DNA from: Actinophytocola gossypii | Lineage (GTDB): Bacteria; Actinomycetota; Actinomycetes; Mycobacteriales; Pseudonocardiaceae | Direction: 5' to 3' | DNA length: 64,000 nt | Assembly: GCF_025165815.1 (NCBI RefSeq) | Contig: NZ_JAFFZE010000019.1 | Coordinates: 124,001-188,000, forward strand | Shown: piece by piece, positions 38,963-47,505 of the stretch | How the letters are laid out: each line of letters starts with the position of its first letter | How positions within the stretch are numbered: the first letter of the stretch is position 1 | Notes under the pieces: model-generated | The model's input: only the letters and a program-made list of their open reading frames with translations | Databases searched by the model: none | Told to the model about the DNA's origin: nothing | Position numbers and translations under genes: made by a program

Positions 38963-40342
38963 ATGAACTCCATCGGATCTCAAAGCTCATCCGTTACACG
39001 CGACGCGTGGGAGGGGCAGGAGATGCGACAAGCGCTCGCGGCGCGGGAGGTCAGCACGATCTACAAGCTGCTGCGACGCAGAGGCGTGTCACAACGCCAG
39101 ATCGCGGCGATGACCGGTCAGTCACAGTCCGAGGTGTCGGAGATCCTCAAGGGTCGTCAGGTCATGGCCTACGACGTCCTGCTCCGGATCGCCGACGGCC
39201 TGGGTGTCCCGAGGGGATACATGGGCCTCGCGTATGACGAAGTCACGGCCACCCGGGTGGTCGAGACGCGCGAAGCCCCGGAGGCTGAGGAGCCGGAGAA
39301 CGTGAAGCGTCGGAAGTTCCTTGCGCACGCCGCCGCGGTCGCGGTCGGTGCGCATGTGCTCGGCGCTGACTCGGGTCAGTGGGTGTCCAACCCCGTGTTG
39401 ACGCCCGCCCCCGGTCGGATCGGGATGACGGACGTACGCCAGGTCGAGGCCGCCACCAGAGCCCTGCGCTCGCTCGACTACCAGTACGGCGGCGGGTTCT
39501 GTCGCGACGCCGTGGTCGCGCAGCTGTCCTGGGGGCAGCAGATGCTCAGCGCGTCCGGCACGGACGTGGTCAAGGCGCGCCTGCACGTCGCGCTGGCCGA
39601 CCTGCACAACCTCGCCGGGTGGACCTCGTTCGACATCGGCCTGATCGACTCGGCGCGCAGCCACTTCGGCCGGGCGCTCGAGCTCGCGAAGGCCGGCGAG
39701 TCCAGCCAACTCGTGGCCAACATCCTGTACCGGATGGGCCGGGTCTACCTGCACAAGGAGTCCCCGGACGACGCGCTGAAGATGTTCCAGCTCGGCCAGA
39801 TCGCCGCCCAGGAGTCCGGCTCCGAGCTGGCGGTGGCCGTGATCTGCGCGAACCAGGCCTGGGCCTACGCGATGATGGGCCACGAGGACCAGACGATGAA
39901 GCTCATCGGCCGCACCCGCGACGAGTTCGCCAGGGCCAACGCGGGCGAGGCCGAGGACTGGGTCAAGTTCTTCAACGAGGACGACGTCTACGCCATGATC
40001 GGCACCGTGCACACGGTGCTGGCCCAACGCGTGGACGTCAAGCACACGAAGTTCGCCATTCCGGCCCTGCACCGGGCCATCGGCTCCTACGGCGACGACA
40101 TGGCCCGCAGCAAGGCGTTCAACCTGAGCTTCCTGGCCACCAACCACCTGCTCGACGGCGACATCGACCACGGAGCCAAGATCGGCCACCAGGCCGTCGA
40201 CCTGGCCCAGCACCTCAAGTCCCGCCGCGTCCGGGACCGGCTGCTGCCGCTCAAGGAAGAGGCAGACAAGCGGCGCAACTACACCGACGCCCGCGAACTG
40301 TCCGACACCATCACCCGGTTCTACGACGCGGACGCCTCCTAG
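38963..40342 (+). CDS. XRE family transcriptional regulator with TPR-like domain
   Basis: A 459-residue regulator. An XRE-type helix-turn-helix lies at about 35-85 (RRRGVSQRQIAAMTGQSQSE, VSEILKGRQ), followed by a linker with a twin-Arg-like stretch [21 protein letters not shown], then a long all-helical TPR-like region to the C-terminus (for example SARSHFGRALELAKAGESSQ, ILYRMGRVYLHKESPDDALK). This layout is typical of actinobacterial XRE-TPR regulators, some of which respond to small peptides or signalling molecules. The partner here is unknown. The phosphotransferase-fold gene starts 14 bp downstream and is probably co-transcribed. Confidence 0.85.
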   Translation: MNSIGSQSSSVTRDAWEGQEMRQALAAREVSTIYKLLRRRGVSQRQIAAMTGQSQSEVSEILKGRQVMAYDVLLRIADGLGVPRGYMGLAYDEVTATRVVETREAPEAEEPENVKRRKFLAHAAAVAVGAHVLGADSGQWVSNPVLTPAPGRIGMTDVRQVEAATRALRSLDYQYGGGFCRDAVVAQLSWGQQMLSASGTDVVKARLHVALADLHNLAGWTSFDIGLIDSARSHFGRALELAKAGESSQLVANILYRMGRVYLHKESPDDALKMFQLGQIAAQESGSELAVAVICANQAWAYAMMGHEDQTMKLIGRTRDEFARANAGEAEDWVKFFNEDDVYAMIGTVHTVLAQRVDVKHTKFAIPALHRAIGSYGDDMARSKAFNLSFLATNHLLDGDIDHGAKIGHQAVDLAQHLKSRRVRDRLLPLKEEADKRRNYTDARELSDTITRFYDADAS

Positions 40343-40356
40343 GCGAGGGCGGCCCG

Positions 40357-41295
40357 ATGACCGCTGCGTCCACTCCGGCGTCCACCTCGGACCTGGCCCC
40401 GGGTCGCGGCGGTCAGTTCTCCCAGGCGAGCCTCGCCGAGGCCCTCACCGCCATCTGCGCGGCCGCGGGGCTCGACCCGGCCGGTGCGCGCCTGGTGCGC
40501 TGCACGAACAACGCCGTGTTCATGCTGGCCACCGCGCCCGTCGTGGTGCGGATCGTGGCCTCGAACGCGCTGGCGCACCGGGTGGACAAGGTGGTCCGGG
40601 TGGCCACCTGGCTCGCCGAGCACGACGTGCCGGCGGTCCGGCTGGCGCCGAGGATCACCCAGCCGGTGCGGGCCGGGCGGTACGTGGCCACGGTCTGGGA
40701 GTCGGTGCCGGCCGGCGGGCGCCGGCCGCGCGGGCGTGACCTTGGCAAGCTCCTGCGGCGGCTGCACGAGCTGCCGGAGCCGCCGTTCCGGCTGGCGGCG
40801 TGGCACCCGCTGGACGACGTACGCCGGCGGATCGGGGAGGCCGACGGGCTGGAAGCGGCCGCGCTCACCTTCCTACTGAATCGATGCGACCAGGTCGCCG
40901 AGCGCCTGGAGGCGGTGCGGTTCGACCAGCCGCCGGTGCTGCTGCACGGCGACGCGCACCTGGGCAACCTGATCCCGTCCTCGACCGGGGCGGTGCTCTG
41001 CGACTTCGACTCGGCCTGCGTCGGGCCGCTGGAGTGGGACCTGACGCCGCTCGCGGTCGGGGTGACCCGGTTCGGCGAGCCGGCCGGCCGGTACCGGGAG
41101 TTCGTGCGCACCTACGGGGTCGACGTGACCAGGTCGCCCGCCTTCCGGGTGCTGCGCGAGGTCCGGGAGCTGAAGCTCATCACGAGCGTGCTGCCGATCC
41201 TGTCCAGCCGGCCCGAGGTGCGGCCGGAACTGCTGCGGCGGCTGGCCGACGTACAGCGGGGAGTCACCACGTCCCGGTGGGCCCGCTACACGTAA
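40357..41295 (+). CDS. Aminoglycoside phosphotransferase-fold kinase (APH family)
   Basis: A 312-residue protein of the APH/choline kinase fold. The catalytic loop is LLHGDAHLGN (His197, Asp199, Asn204) and the metal-binding motif is CDFDSA (Asp216, Asp218). The N-lobe includes CTNNAVFMLATAPVVVRIVA with the nucleotide-binding lysine/arginine region. The substrate (antibiotic, sugar, lipid or other) cannot be read from the sequence; most such chromosomal proteins are not resistance enzymes. It follows the XRE-TPR regulator by 14 bp, suggesting shared regulation. The 127-bp spacer after it may carry the promoter of the next small gene (TACGCT at 41370-41375). Confidence 0.83.
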   Translation: MTAASTPASTSDLAPGRGGQFSQASLAEALTAICAAAGLDPAGARLVRCTNNAVFMLATAPVVVRIVASNALAHRVDKVVRVATWLAEHDVPAVRLAPRITQPVRAGRYVATVWESVPAGGRRPRGRDLGKLLRRLHELPEPPFRLAAWHPLDDVRRRIGEADGLEAAALTFLLNRCDQVAERLEAVRFDQPPVLLHGDAHLGNLIPSSTGAVLCDFDSACVGPLEWDLTPLAVGVTRFGEPAGRYREFVRTYGVDVTRSPAFRVLREVRELKLITSVLPILSSRPEVRPELLRRLADVQRGVTTSRWARYT

Positions 41296-41422
41296 CCCGA
41301 TCGGGTGAACTGGGCAAACTTGATCGTTCGGGTGATGGGGGGACGTCAGCCTTCGCGGGAAGCAAGCTACGCTCTGTGAAAGCTAGCCCCTTTCCGCTCC
41401 CCGAACGAGGTGTTCCATACCG

Positions 41423-41731
41423 GTGGCTAGGCGCAGGATTGTGACCATGCCGCGACGGCGTGCCCGTCGTGCGCTCGCCTCCGCGCGGATGCTCGACCAG
41501 GTCGTCGCCGAGCAGTTGCCGCTGGTCGCGCGCCTCCCGGAGGACAGCCGGCACCGGGCGGCGGACTTCCTCGCCGAGCTGGTGCTGCTGTCCCAGGCCT
41601 ACCGGCACCACGCCGCCGGCTGGATCTCCCGGCGCGAGCTCGAGGAGCGGGGGTCGCACGCGGTGTCCCGGATCGCGGTCATCCGCCGTCGCTCGAGCCT
41701 CTCCTCGGCGCAGTTCACCGAACGAGACTGA
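41423..41731 (+). CDS. Small basic hypothetical protein
   Basis: A 102-residue Arg/Ala-rich protein: VARRRIVTMPRRRARRALAS, then a helical section (MLDQVVAEQLPLVARLPEDS, HRAADFLAELVLLSQAYRHH) and ISRRELEERGSHAVSRIAVI near the end. No family is recognised. The GTG at 41423 is used; an internal ATG at 41447 would remove eight residues. The predicted helices and charge suggest nucleic-acid or partner binding. It sits after the XRE-TPR/kinase pair on the same strand and may belong to that locus. Confidence 0.55.
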   Translation: MARRRIVTMPRRRARRALASARMLDQVVAEQLPLVARLPEDSRHRAADFLAELVLLSQAYRHHAAGWISRRELEERGSHAVSRIAVIRRRSSLSSAQFTERD

Positions 41732-41901
41732 CCATTCGTCGTTGCGCCGTTCCGGGCGTCCTCGAACCCCGTGTGACCTGAGTCACACCCGTCGTGCGCG
41801 CGGTGAACGGTATCGGCCGCCCGCTCAACGCTTCGGACCGACCGAACCGGCGATCTCACGCAACCTCGCGGCCGTCTCGTGCGTACAGGATCAGGCCGGG
41901 T

Positions 41902-42915
41902 TCACGTCACCGGCGCGCGGGACAGGACGACCGCGAACCCGATCGCGAGCCCCATCACCGCCAGCTCCGCGGTCGCCCAGCCGACCAACGCCGTCCGCCG
42001 TTGCCCGACGATCGCGGGCAGCAGCCGCCAGCGGATGTTCGCGCCGAGCGCGGCCAGCACCGCGAGACAGGTCAGCTTCGACAGCACGAGGACGCCGTAG
42101 CCGGTGCTGAACAGCACGTCGAACAGGCCGCGGGTCGCGGTCAGCTCCACCACGCCGTTGAACACCCCGGTCACCGCGACCACGACCAGGCACACCGTGG
42201 CGAGCATGGAGAACCTCGGCAGCGCGGTGGCCAGCAGCGCCCGGTTCGACGCCAGCAGGACCAGGACCGCGGCGAGCCCGCCGGTCCACGCGGCCGCGCC
42301 GAGCACGTGCAGCTCCAGCGACACCATCGTGAAGTCCTGCCAGCGGAAGTTCGTCGCGTGCCCGGTCACCGGCAGCGGGAGCAGCGCGAACAACGCGACC
42401 GCCGTGCGCAGCTCCGCCGGTACCCGCTCGCCGAGCCGCACCGCCGCCAGGGCGAGCCCGAACGACACCAGCGCCAGGCCGGCCACGAACAACAGCGCCT
42501 TCCCGGCGGCGACCTGGCCGACGTAGGCCACTACGGCGTCGACCGACACCCCGGCGCCCGGCCGCACCTCCGCGGTCTGCAGCACCAACGCCACCAGCGC
42601 GGACACCGCCCAGACCAGCGCCGACACCGCCGCGAACCGCCGGCTGCCGGCGAGCACCGGTTCCGCCCTGGCCGGCCGGTCGTACCCGACCAGGATCGGC
42701 AGCAGGCTCAGCCCCACGGTGACCACCGCGGCCACGTCGAGCAGCCCGCGCACGACCGGGAGCCCGTACCGGACCGCCGCGTCCGGCTCCACCAGACCGG
42801 GCACCGGCTCGGCGGCGGTGACCGCGAGGCCGGCGAGCGTGCCGACCAGCGCGGCCCCCACCAGCACGGCGACCAGGTGGAGCCGGGGGGACGCGGCGGT
42901 CCGGGACCGGCTCAT
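41902..42915 (-). CDS. copD: CopD domain copper-resistance membrane protein
   Basis: A 337-residue polytopic membrane protein (about eight helices) of the CopD family, thought to move copper across the cytoplasmic membrane together with CopC. Conserved features are HATNFRWQDFTMVSLELHVLG with histidines in membrane helices and LFSTGYGVLVLSKLTCL near the end. It starts 4 bp after the copC stop, so both belong to one minus-strand operon (ycnI-copC-copD). Separate CopC and CopD genes, rather than a fusion, are used here. No copper-sensing regulator is seen nearby. Confidence 0.9.
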   Translation of the reverse strand: MSRSRTAASPRLHLVAVLVGAALVGTLAGLAVTAAEPVPGLVEPDAAVRYGLPVVRGLLDVAAVVTVGLSLLPILVGYDRPARAEPVLAGSRRFAAVSALVWAVSALVALVLQTAEVRPGAGVSVDAVVAYVGQVAAGKALLFVAGLALVSFGLALAAVRLGERVPAELRTAVALFALLPLPVTGHATNFRWQDFTMVSLELHVLGAAAWTGGLAAVLVLLASNRALLATALPRFSMLATVCLVVVAVTGVFNGVVELTATRGLFDVLFSTGYGVLVLSKLTCLAVLAALGANIRWRLLPAIVGQRRTALVGWATAELAVMGLAIGFAVVLSRAPVT

Positions 42916-42919
42916 CGGT

Positions 42920-43477
42920 TCACCGGGATGGCTTGCCGCCCATCCGCAGCGCCACGGTCATGCCGGCGCCGAGCACCACGACCGCGCCGAGGATCCACAC
43001 CCAGACCGGCAGGCCGCCGTCGTCGCCACCGCTCTCGGCCGAGTCGGACGCCTGGTCGTCGGTCTCGTCCTCGGCCGGCGCCGGGGTCCCGTTGCCGGCC
43101 GTGCCCAGGGTGAACTTCACCTCGCCGGACACCGGGTGCCCGTCCGCGGACAGGATCCGGTAGCCGATCGTGTACTCGCCGGTCGGGCCGAGCTCGTCGA
43201 CCGTCGCGGTGACCACGTTGCTCGACACCTCGGCCGGCCCGGTCGCCCAGGTCGAGCCGTCCGGACCGGTCACGGCGACCGAGTTGAGCCCCTCGCCCTT
43301 CTGCACCGGCTGGTCGAACGTCAGCTCGACGGTCGACGGGCTCTGCTCGACGGTGGCCTCGTTCTCCGGGTTGCTGCCGATCAGCTGGTTGTGCGCGAGC
43401 GCCGGGGTGGCGAGCCCGACCACGGCCAGGCTCGCCACCACGAACGTTCCGGCGACCCGCGCGACGAGCCGCCTCAC
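42920..43477 (-). CDS. copC: CopC domain copper-binding protein, membrane-anchored
   Basis: A 185-residue secreted protein. The signal peptide VRRLVARVAGTFVVASLAVVG...ALA leads to mature AHNQLIGSNPENEATVEQSP; the first mature histidine is the classic CopC copper ligand. A second site is in RILSADGHPVSGEVKF. After the beta-barrel comes an acidic linker and a C-terminal membrane helix (VWVWILGAVVVLGAGMTVAL), so the protein stays on the outer face of the membrane. The GTG overlaps the ycnI stop as GTGA. It probably hands copper to CopD. Confidence 0.92.
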   Translation of the reverse strand: MRRLVARVAGTFVVASLAVVGLATPALAHNQLIGSNPENEATVEQSPSTVELTFDQPVQKGEGLNSVAVTGPDGSTWATGPAEVSSNVVTATVDELGPTGEYTIGYRILSADGHPVSGEVKFTLGTAGNGTPAPAEDETDDQASDSAESGGDDGGLPVWVWILGAVVVLGAGMTVALRMGGKPSR

Positions 43478-44217
43478 TGCTGGCCGGCCCGGCGGGCCCG
43501 CATCATGGCGCCCGCACCGAAGCCGAGGCCGAGCGCGCCGACCACCAGGCCGGCGCCGCCGAGCCAGCGGGCGGTGCTGTCGGAGGCATCCTCGGCGGCG
43601 GCGGTGTCGTCGGACTCCTCGCCGTCGGTCTCGTTCGCCGCCGGCGCGGCCCCGCCGTGCGCGTCGTCCTCGGACGCCGGGGCCAGCTCGATCACCGGCG
43701 CCGGGCTCTCCGGCTCCTCGCCGTCGTCACCCGGCACCTGGTCCCAGGCCACGACCTCGTTGCTCTCGTAGGTCTGGATCGCCGGGATGACCAGCTCCTC
43801 GACCTCGGGCAGCGGGCCGACGGCCAGCTCGAACTCGCCGAACTCACCTGGCGCGATCCGGGTGCCCTGGTTCGCCGTCCAGGTCACCGAGCTGGCCGCC
43901 TCGGTGATCTCCGCGCCGTGCGACTCGATCGGCTCGTCGAGCGTGGCCATGGTGACCTGGGCGGTCCAGCCCGGCATCGGCTTGGGCCGCACCGAGCTCA
44001 TCGGCGCGTCGGCCGGGAGCTTGATCTCGAGCTTGACGGTGCCGCTGTCGTCGCGCTCGTTCGGTACCCGGAAGGTGATCTTGCTGTACGCGCCCTGCTC
44101 GGCCGCCTCGCCGATGATCTTGGCGGTCACGTGCGCCGACGCGACGCCGCTGCTGAGCAGAAGGGCCGTGCCGGTGGCGACGACCAGCGCGCCGGCGCGC
44201 GCGAATCGGTTGGACAT
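43474..44217 (-). CDS. ycnI: YcnI family copper-binding/chaperone membrane protein (DUF1775)
   Basis: A 247-residue exported protein. A signal peptide ending SGVASAHVTAK exposes the N-terminal histidine typical of YcnI (DUF1775), which binds copper through a His/Trp brace. The fold contains ITFRVPNERDDSGTVKLEIK, PMPGWTAQVTMATLDEPIES and GEFGEFELAVGPLPEV. An acidic, disordered linker of about 60 residues and a C-terminal membrane helix (GGAGLVVGALGLGFGAGAMM) follow. It is the first gene of the copper operon with copC and copD. The spacer before it (44218-44295) is short. Confidence 0.9.
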   Translation of the reverse strand: MSNRFARAGALVVATGTALLLSSGVASAHVTAKIIGEAAEQGAYSKITFRVPNERDDSGTVKLEIKLPADAPMSSVRPKPMPGWTAQVTMATLDEPIESHGAEITEAASSVTWTANQGTRIAPGEFGEFELAVGPLPEVEELVIPAIQTYESNEVVAWDQVPGDDGEEPESPAPVIELAPASEDDAHGGAAPAANETDGEESDDTAAAEDASDSTARWLGGAGLVVGALGLGFGAGAMMRARRAGQQ

Positions 44218-44295
44218 GGTTGGTTGACACTCCTGATGTCGGGGGAGAACGCCGTACCTCTCGACAAGCGGTACGGCGCGTGGGGGTGACGGGGT

Positions 44296-44835
44296 TCAGG
44301 AGTGGACCGGGGGGCCGCGGCGCGGGATGGCCCGGCGCAGTGTGACCTCGAGCAGGACGCCCGGCCGGGAGGTGACCCTGGCCGGAATCGGCCGGGCCGG
44401 GCCGGCGGGCGGCGCCGGGCAGAGCGCCTGGAGCCGGCCGGCCAGCCAGCGCACCGCCGCCGCGATCCGGGCGATCGCGCCGCCCGCGCGGACCAGCAGC
44501 ACCGCGGAGAGCACGGTGGCCGCCGCGTGCGTGCCGAGCATCAGCCAGCCGTTCACCGACTCCGCCGGGGCGTGCACGTGCGCGATCTCGGTGAGCAGCA
44601 CGTGCTGGGCCGCCTGGGTGGCGGCGAGCACCCCGACCAGCGTGACCAGCCCGCCGCGCCGGGCCAGCGACGCGCCGCCCCAGGCGAGCAGGGTGGCCAG
44701 CAGCGCGGTCAGCGACGAGTCGGCGACGGTACCGCCCGCGCTGCCGTGCGCGGTGACGGTGAGGGCTGCGACACACGCGCCGAGCAGCCATCCCGGCACG
44801 TCGTGCGTGCCGGATGTGCTCGTCGGGCGGCCCAT
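44296..44835 (-). CDS. Hypothetical His-containing membrane protein beside copper genes
   Basis: A 179-residue protein with four predicted membrane helices (for example GWLLGACVAALTVTA, SLTALLATLLAWGGASLA and LGTHAAATVLSAVLLV). Histidines cluster at or near the membrane in AAQHVLLTEIAHVHAPAES and MLGTHAAAT, a pattern that could bind copper. The C-terminus is basic and ends RRGPPVHS, as in a set of uncharacterised proteins linked to copper genes in actinobacteria. I do not assign a function. It is 78 bp upstream of ycnI on the same strand and may share its promoter. Confidence 0.68.
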   Translation of the reverse strand: MGRPTSTSGTHDVPGWLLGACVAALTVTAHGSAGGTVADSSLTALLATLLAWGGASLARRGGLVTLVGVLAATQAAQHVLLTEIAHVHAPAESVNGWLMLGTHAAATVLSAVLLVRAGGAIARIAAAVRWLAGRLQALCPAPPAGPARPIPARVTSRPGVLLEVTLRRAIPRRGPPVHS

Positions 44836-44955
44836 GACCACCAAGCGTAAGGGGACTCGATAGCGCAACACCAGTGCGTCCAGGCTTGCCAGCAAGGTCG
44901 ACATACGACACGGTGTGCCGGCAACAACAGCAGTGCGGACGGGAGGTGACCTGGG

Positions 44956-45603
44956 GTGACGCTCTGGGAGTTCGTCGGCGATCGCTGGTCCCGCCTCGCC
45001 ATCGAGGCCTACCAGCACGCCAGCGTCGTCATCCAGTGCACGCTGATCGCCGCCGTCATCGGAATCCTGATCGGGGTCGCGGTGTACCGCAGCCCGCTCG
45101 GCTCGATCGTGGCCACCGCGCTCGCCAGCACGGTCCTCACGATCCCGTCGTTCGCGCTGCTCGGCCTGCTGATCCCGGTGCTCGGTCTCGGGGTCGCGCC
45201 GACGGTCACCGTGCTCGTGCTCTACGCCCTGCTGCCGATCGTGCGGAACACGATCGTCGGCCTCGGCGGCGTGGACGCGGCGGTCACCGACGCGGCGAGA
45301 GGCATCGGGATGAACCGGGTCGCCGTGCTCACCAGAGTGGAGCTGCGGCTCGCCTGGCCGGCGATCCTGGCCGGCATGCGGGTCAGCACCCAGATGCTGA
45401 TGGGCATCGCCGCGATCGCCGCCTACGCCAAGGGGCCGGGCCTCGGCACCGAGATCTTCTCCGGCCTGAACCGGGCCGGCGCCGCCAACGCGACCAACCA
45501 GGCCCTCGCCGGCACCATCGGCGTGATCGTGCTGGCCCTGGTCGTCGACGGCCTATACCTGATCATCGCGCGCCTCACGACCTCAAGGGGGATCCGTGGC
45601 TGA
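44956..45603 (+). CDS. OpuC-type ABC transporter permease (osmoprotectant uptake), first subunit
   Basis: A 215-residue inner-membrane permease of the glycine betaine/choline/carnitine (OpuC/ProW) family. It has about five or six helices and the cytoplasmic EAA-type loop GVDAAVTDAARGIGMNRVAV that contacts the ATPase. The substrate group is inferred from the whole operon. The GTG start has GGGAGG upstream. The stop overlaps the ATPase start by 8 bp. First of four transporter genes: permease, ATPase, permease, binding protein. Confidence 0.9.
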   Translation: MTLWEFVGDRWSRLAIEAYQHASVVIQCTLIAAVIGILIGVAVYRSPLGSIVATALASTVLTIPSFALLGLLIPVLGLGVAPTVTVLVLYALLPIVRNTIVGLGGVDAAVTDAARGIGMNRVAVLTRVELRLAWPAILAGMRVSTQMLMGIAAIAAYAKGPGLGTEIFSGLNRAGAANATNQALAGTIGVIVLALVVDGLYLIIARLTTSRGIRG

Positions 45604-46726
45604 ACCGTCCGTCGCCATCGAACTCGACGAGGTCACCAAGCGGTACCCCGGCCAGCGGGAACCCGCCGTGGACGGGTTCACCATGAGCATCAACCCCGGC
45701 GAGATCACGATCTTCGTCGGACCGTCCGGCTGCGGCAAGACGACCACGATGCGCATGATCAACCGGCTGATCGAGCCGACCAGCGGACGCATCACGATCG
45801 GCGGCGAGGACACGCTGTCGCTCAACCCGGACGAGCTGCGCCGCCGGATCGGCTACGCGATCCAGCAGGCCGGCCTGTTCCCGCACCAGACCGTGGCGCA
45901 GAACGTCGGTGTGGTGCCCGGCCTGCTCGGCTGGTCGAAGGCGAAGATCGCCGAGCGGGTCGACGAGATGCTCTCGCTGGTCGGTCTGGACCCCGGCGAG
46001 TTCGCCGGCCGCTACCCGCGCCAGCTCTCCGGCGGCCAGCAGCAGCGCGTCGGCGTGGCCAGGGCGCTGGCCGCCGACCCGCCGGTGCTGCTGATGGACG
46101 AGCCGTTCGGCGCGGTCGACCCGATCACCCGGGGCAACCTGCAGGACGAGCTGATGCGGCTGCAGGCCGAGCTGCACAAGACGATCGTGTTCGTCACCCA
46201 CGACTTCGACGAGGCGGTCAAGCTCGGCGACCGGATCGCGGTGCTCGGCGACCGCTCGACGATCCTGCAGTACGACACGCCAGAGGCGATCCTGGCCAAC
46301 CCGGCGGACGACACGGTCGCCGGATTCGTCGGCGCCGGCGCCTCGCTCAAGCAGCTGACCCTGATGCGGGTGCGGGACATCGAGATGGCCCAGGCGGTCA
46401 CCGCCACCGAGGACGAGTCGCCGGCGACCGTGCGGCAGCGGATCGAGGCCGAGGGCAGGCGGTACGCGCTGATCCTGGACAAGCGGCGGCGGCCGCTGCG
46501 CTGGGTGCACTTCCGCCAGCTCACCGGCTCCTCGATGGCGGGGATCGGACGCCCGGTCGGCGACCAGGTGAGCGTCCAGTCCACGCTGCAGGACGCGCTG
46601 GAGGCGATGCTCACCGAGGGCGGCGACGCGGTGGTCACCGGAAACCGCGGCGAGTACGTCGGCACCGTGCAGCTGGACACGGTGGTGACCAGGATCCGCG
46701 AGCTGCGTGAGGAGCACGCGTCATGA
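45596..46726 (+). CDS. OpuC-type ABC transporter ATP-binding protein with CBS domains
   Basis: A 376-residue ATPase that powers quaternary-amine uptake. Walker A is GPSGCGKTTT, the Q-loop FPHQTVAQN, the signature LSGGQQQRVGVARAL, Walker B VLLMDEPFGAVDP and the switch histidine FVTHDFDE. The C-terminal 120 residues form CBS domains (about 255-370) that, in OpuA/OpuC systems, sense ionic strength and gate transport. The GTG overlaps the first permease and the 3' end overlaps the second permease by 4 bp, so the operon is translationally coupled. Confidence 0.93.
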   Translation: MAEPSVAIELDEVTKRYPGQREPAVDGFTMSINPGEITIFVGPSGCGKTTTMRMINRLIEPTSGRITIGGEDTLSLNPDELRRRIGYAIQQAGLFPHQTVAQNVGVVPGLLGWSKAKIAERVDEMLSLVGLDPGEFAGRYPRQLSGGQQQRVGVARALAADPPVLLMDEPFGAVDPITRGNLQDELMRLQAELHKTIVFVTHDFDEAVKLGDRIAVLGDRSTILQYDTPEAILANPADDTVAGFVGAGASLKQLTLMRVRDIEMAQAVTATEDESPATVRQRIEAEGRRYALILDKRRRPLRWVHFRQLTGSSMAGIGRPVGDQVSVQSTLQDALEAMLTEGGDAVVTGNRGEYVGTVQLDTVVTRIRELREEHAS

Positions 46727-47505
46727 GCACCGACACCGACACGGGGGCGGTGCTCAACGTCGAGTCCGGCTCCCGGCGGGCCGAGCTGGTGCGGCTGTTC
46801 CTGCAGCCCGCCGCCGCTGTCGTGCTCGTCGGCGGCGTGCTGATCTGGGCGTTCAGCACCGAGCTGGACGCGCTCGAGGTGGTGACGCTGAACGCGACGA
46901 CACTGTTGCGCACCACCTGGGAGCACGTGCTGATCACCGCCGCCGTGACCGTGCTGGTGGTCGTGGTGGCGATCCCGCTCGGCGTGGTGCTGACCCGCCG
47001 GTGGGCCAGACGGATCGCGCCGATCTTCGTCGGCATCGCCACCATCGGGCAGGCGGCGCCGGCGATCGGCGTGATCGTCCTGTGGTTCCTGCTGACCCAG
47101 CAGGAGGGGCTGTGGGCGGCGGCCATCCCGCTGACGTTCGTGTCCCTGCTCCCGGTGCTGCGCAACACCATGGTCGGCATCCAGCAGGTCGACCCGGCCC
47201 TGGTCGACGCCGGCCGGGGCATCGGCATGTCGTCGTTCACCGTGCTGCGCCGGGTGGAGCTGCCGCTCGCGGTGCCGCTGATCCTGGCCGGCCTGCGCAC
47301 CTCGCTGGTGCTCGCGGTCGGCACCGCGACGCTCGCGCTGTTCGTCAACGGCGGCGGGCTCGGGTTCATCATCGACACCGGCTACAAGATCGCGCGCACG
47401 CCGGTGCTGCTCACCGGCGCCACTCTCGCGGTCGGCCTGGCGCTGATCGTCGACTGGCTCGGCGCGCTGGCCGAGCGGTACCTCGGACCGAAGGGGCTGC
47501 GATGA
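46723..47505 (+). CDS. OpuC-type ABC transporter permease, second subunit
   Basis: A 260-residue permease of the same family as the first subunit. After a short cytoplasmic start it has about six helices, with the EAA loop QQVDPALVDAGRGIGMSSFT. Two different permeases in one operon imply a heterodimeric membrane channel, as in OpuCB/OpuCD. The ATG overlaps the ATPase stop by 4 bp, and the stop overlaps the binding-protein start (ATGA). Confidence 0.92.
   Translation: MSTDTDTGAVLNVESGSRRAELVRLFLQPAAAVVLVGGVLIWAFSTELDALEVVTLNATTLLRTTWEHVLITAAVTVLVVVVAIPLGVVLTRRWARRIAPIFVGIATIGQAAPAIGVIVLWFLLTQQEGLWAAAIPLTFVSLLPVLRNTMVGIQQVDPALVDAGRGIGMSSFTVLRRVELPLAVPLILAGLRTSLVLAVGTATLALFVNGGGLGFIIDTGYKIARTPVLLTGATLAVGLALIVDWLGALAERYLGPKGLR

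Noticed and set aside
40357-41295. Calling the APH-fold kinase an aminoglycoside resistance gene
   Set aside because: The fold is shared by many kinases and the context gives no antibiotic link; substrate left open.
41794-43113. Long plus-strand frame opposite copD and copC
   Set aside because: Shadow frame rich in Arg, Gln and His repeats; the minus-strand copper genes have clear motifs.
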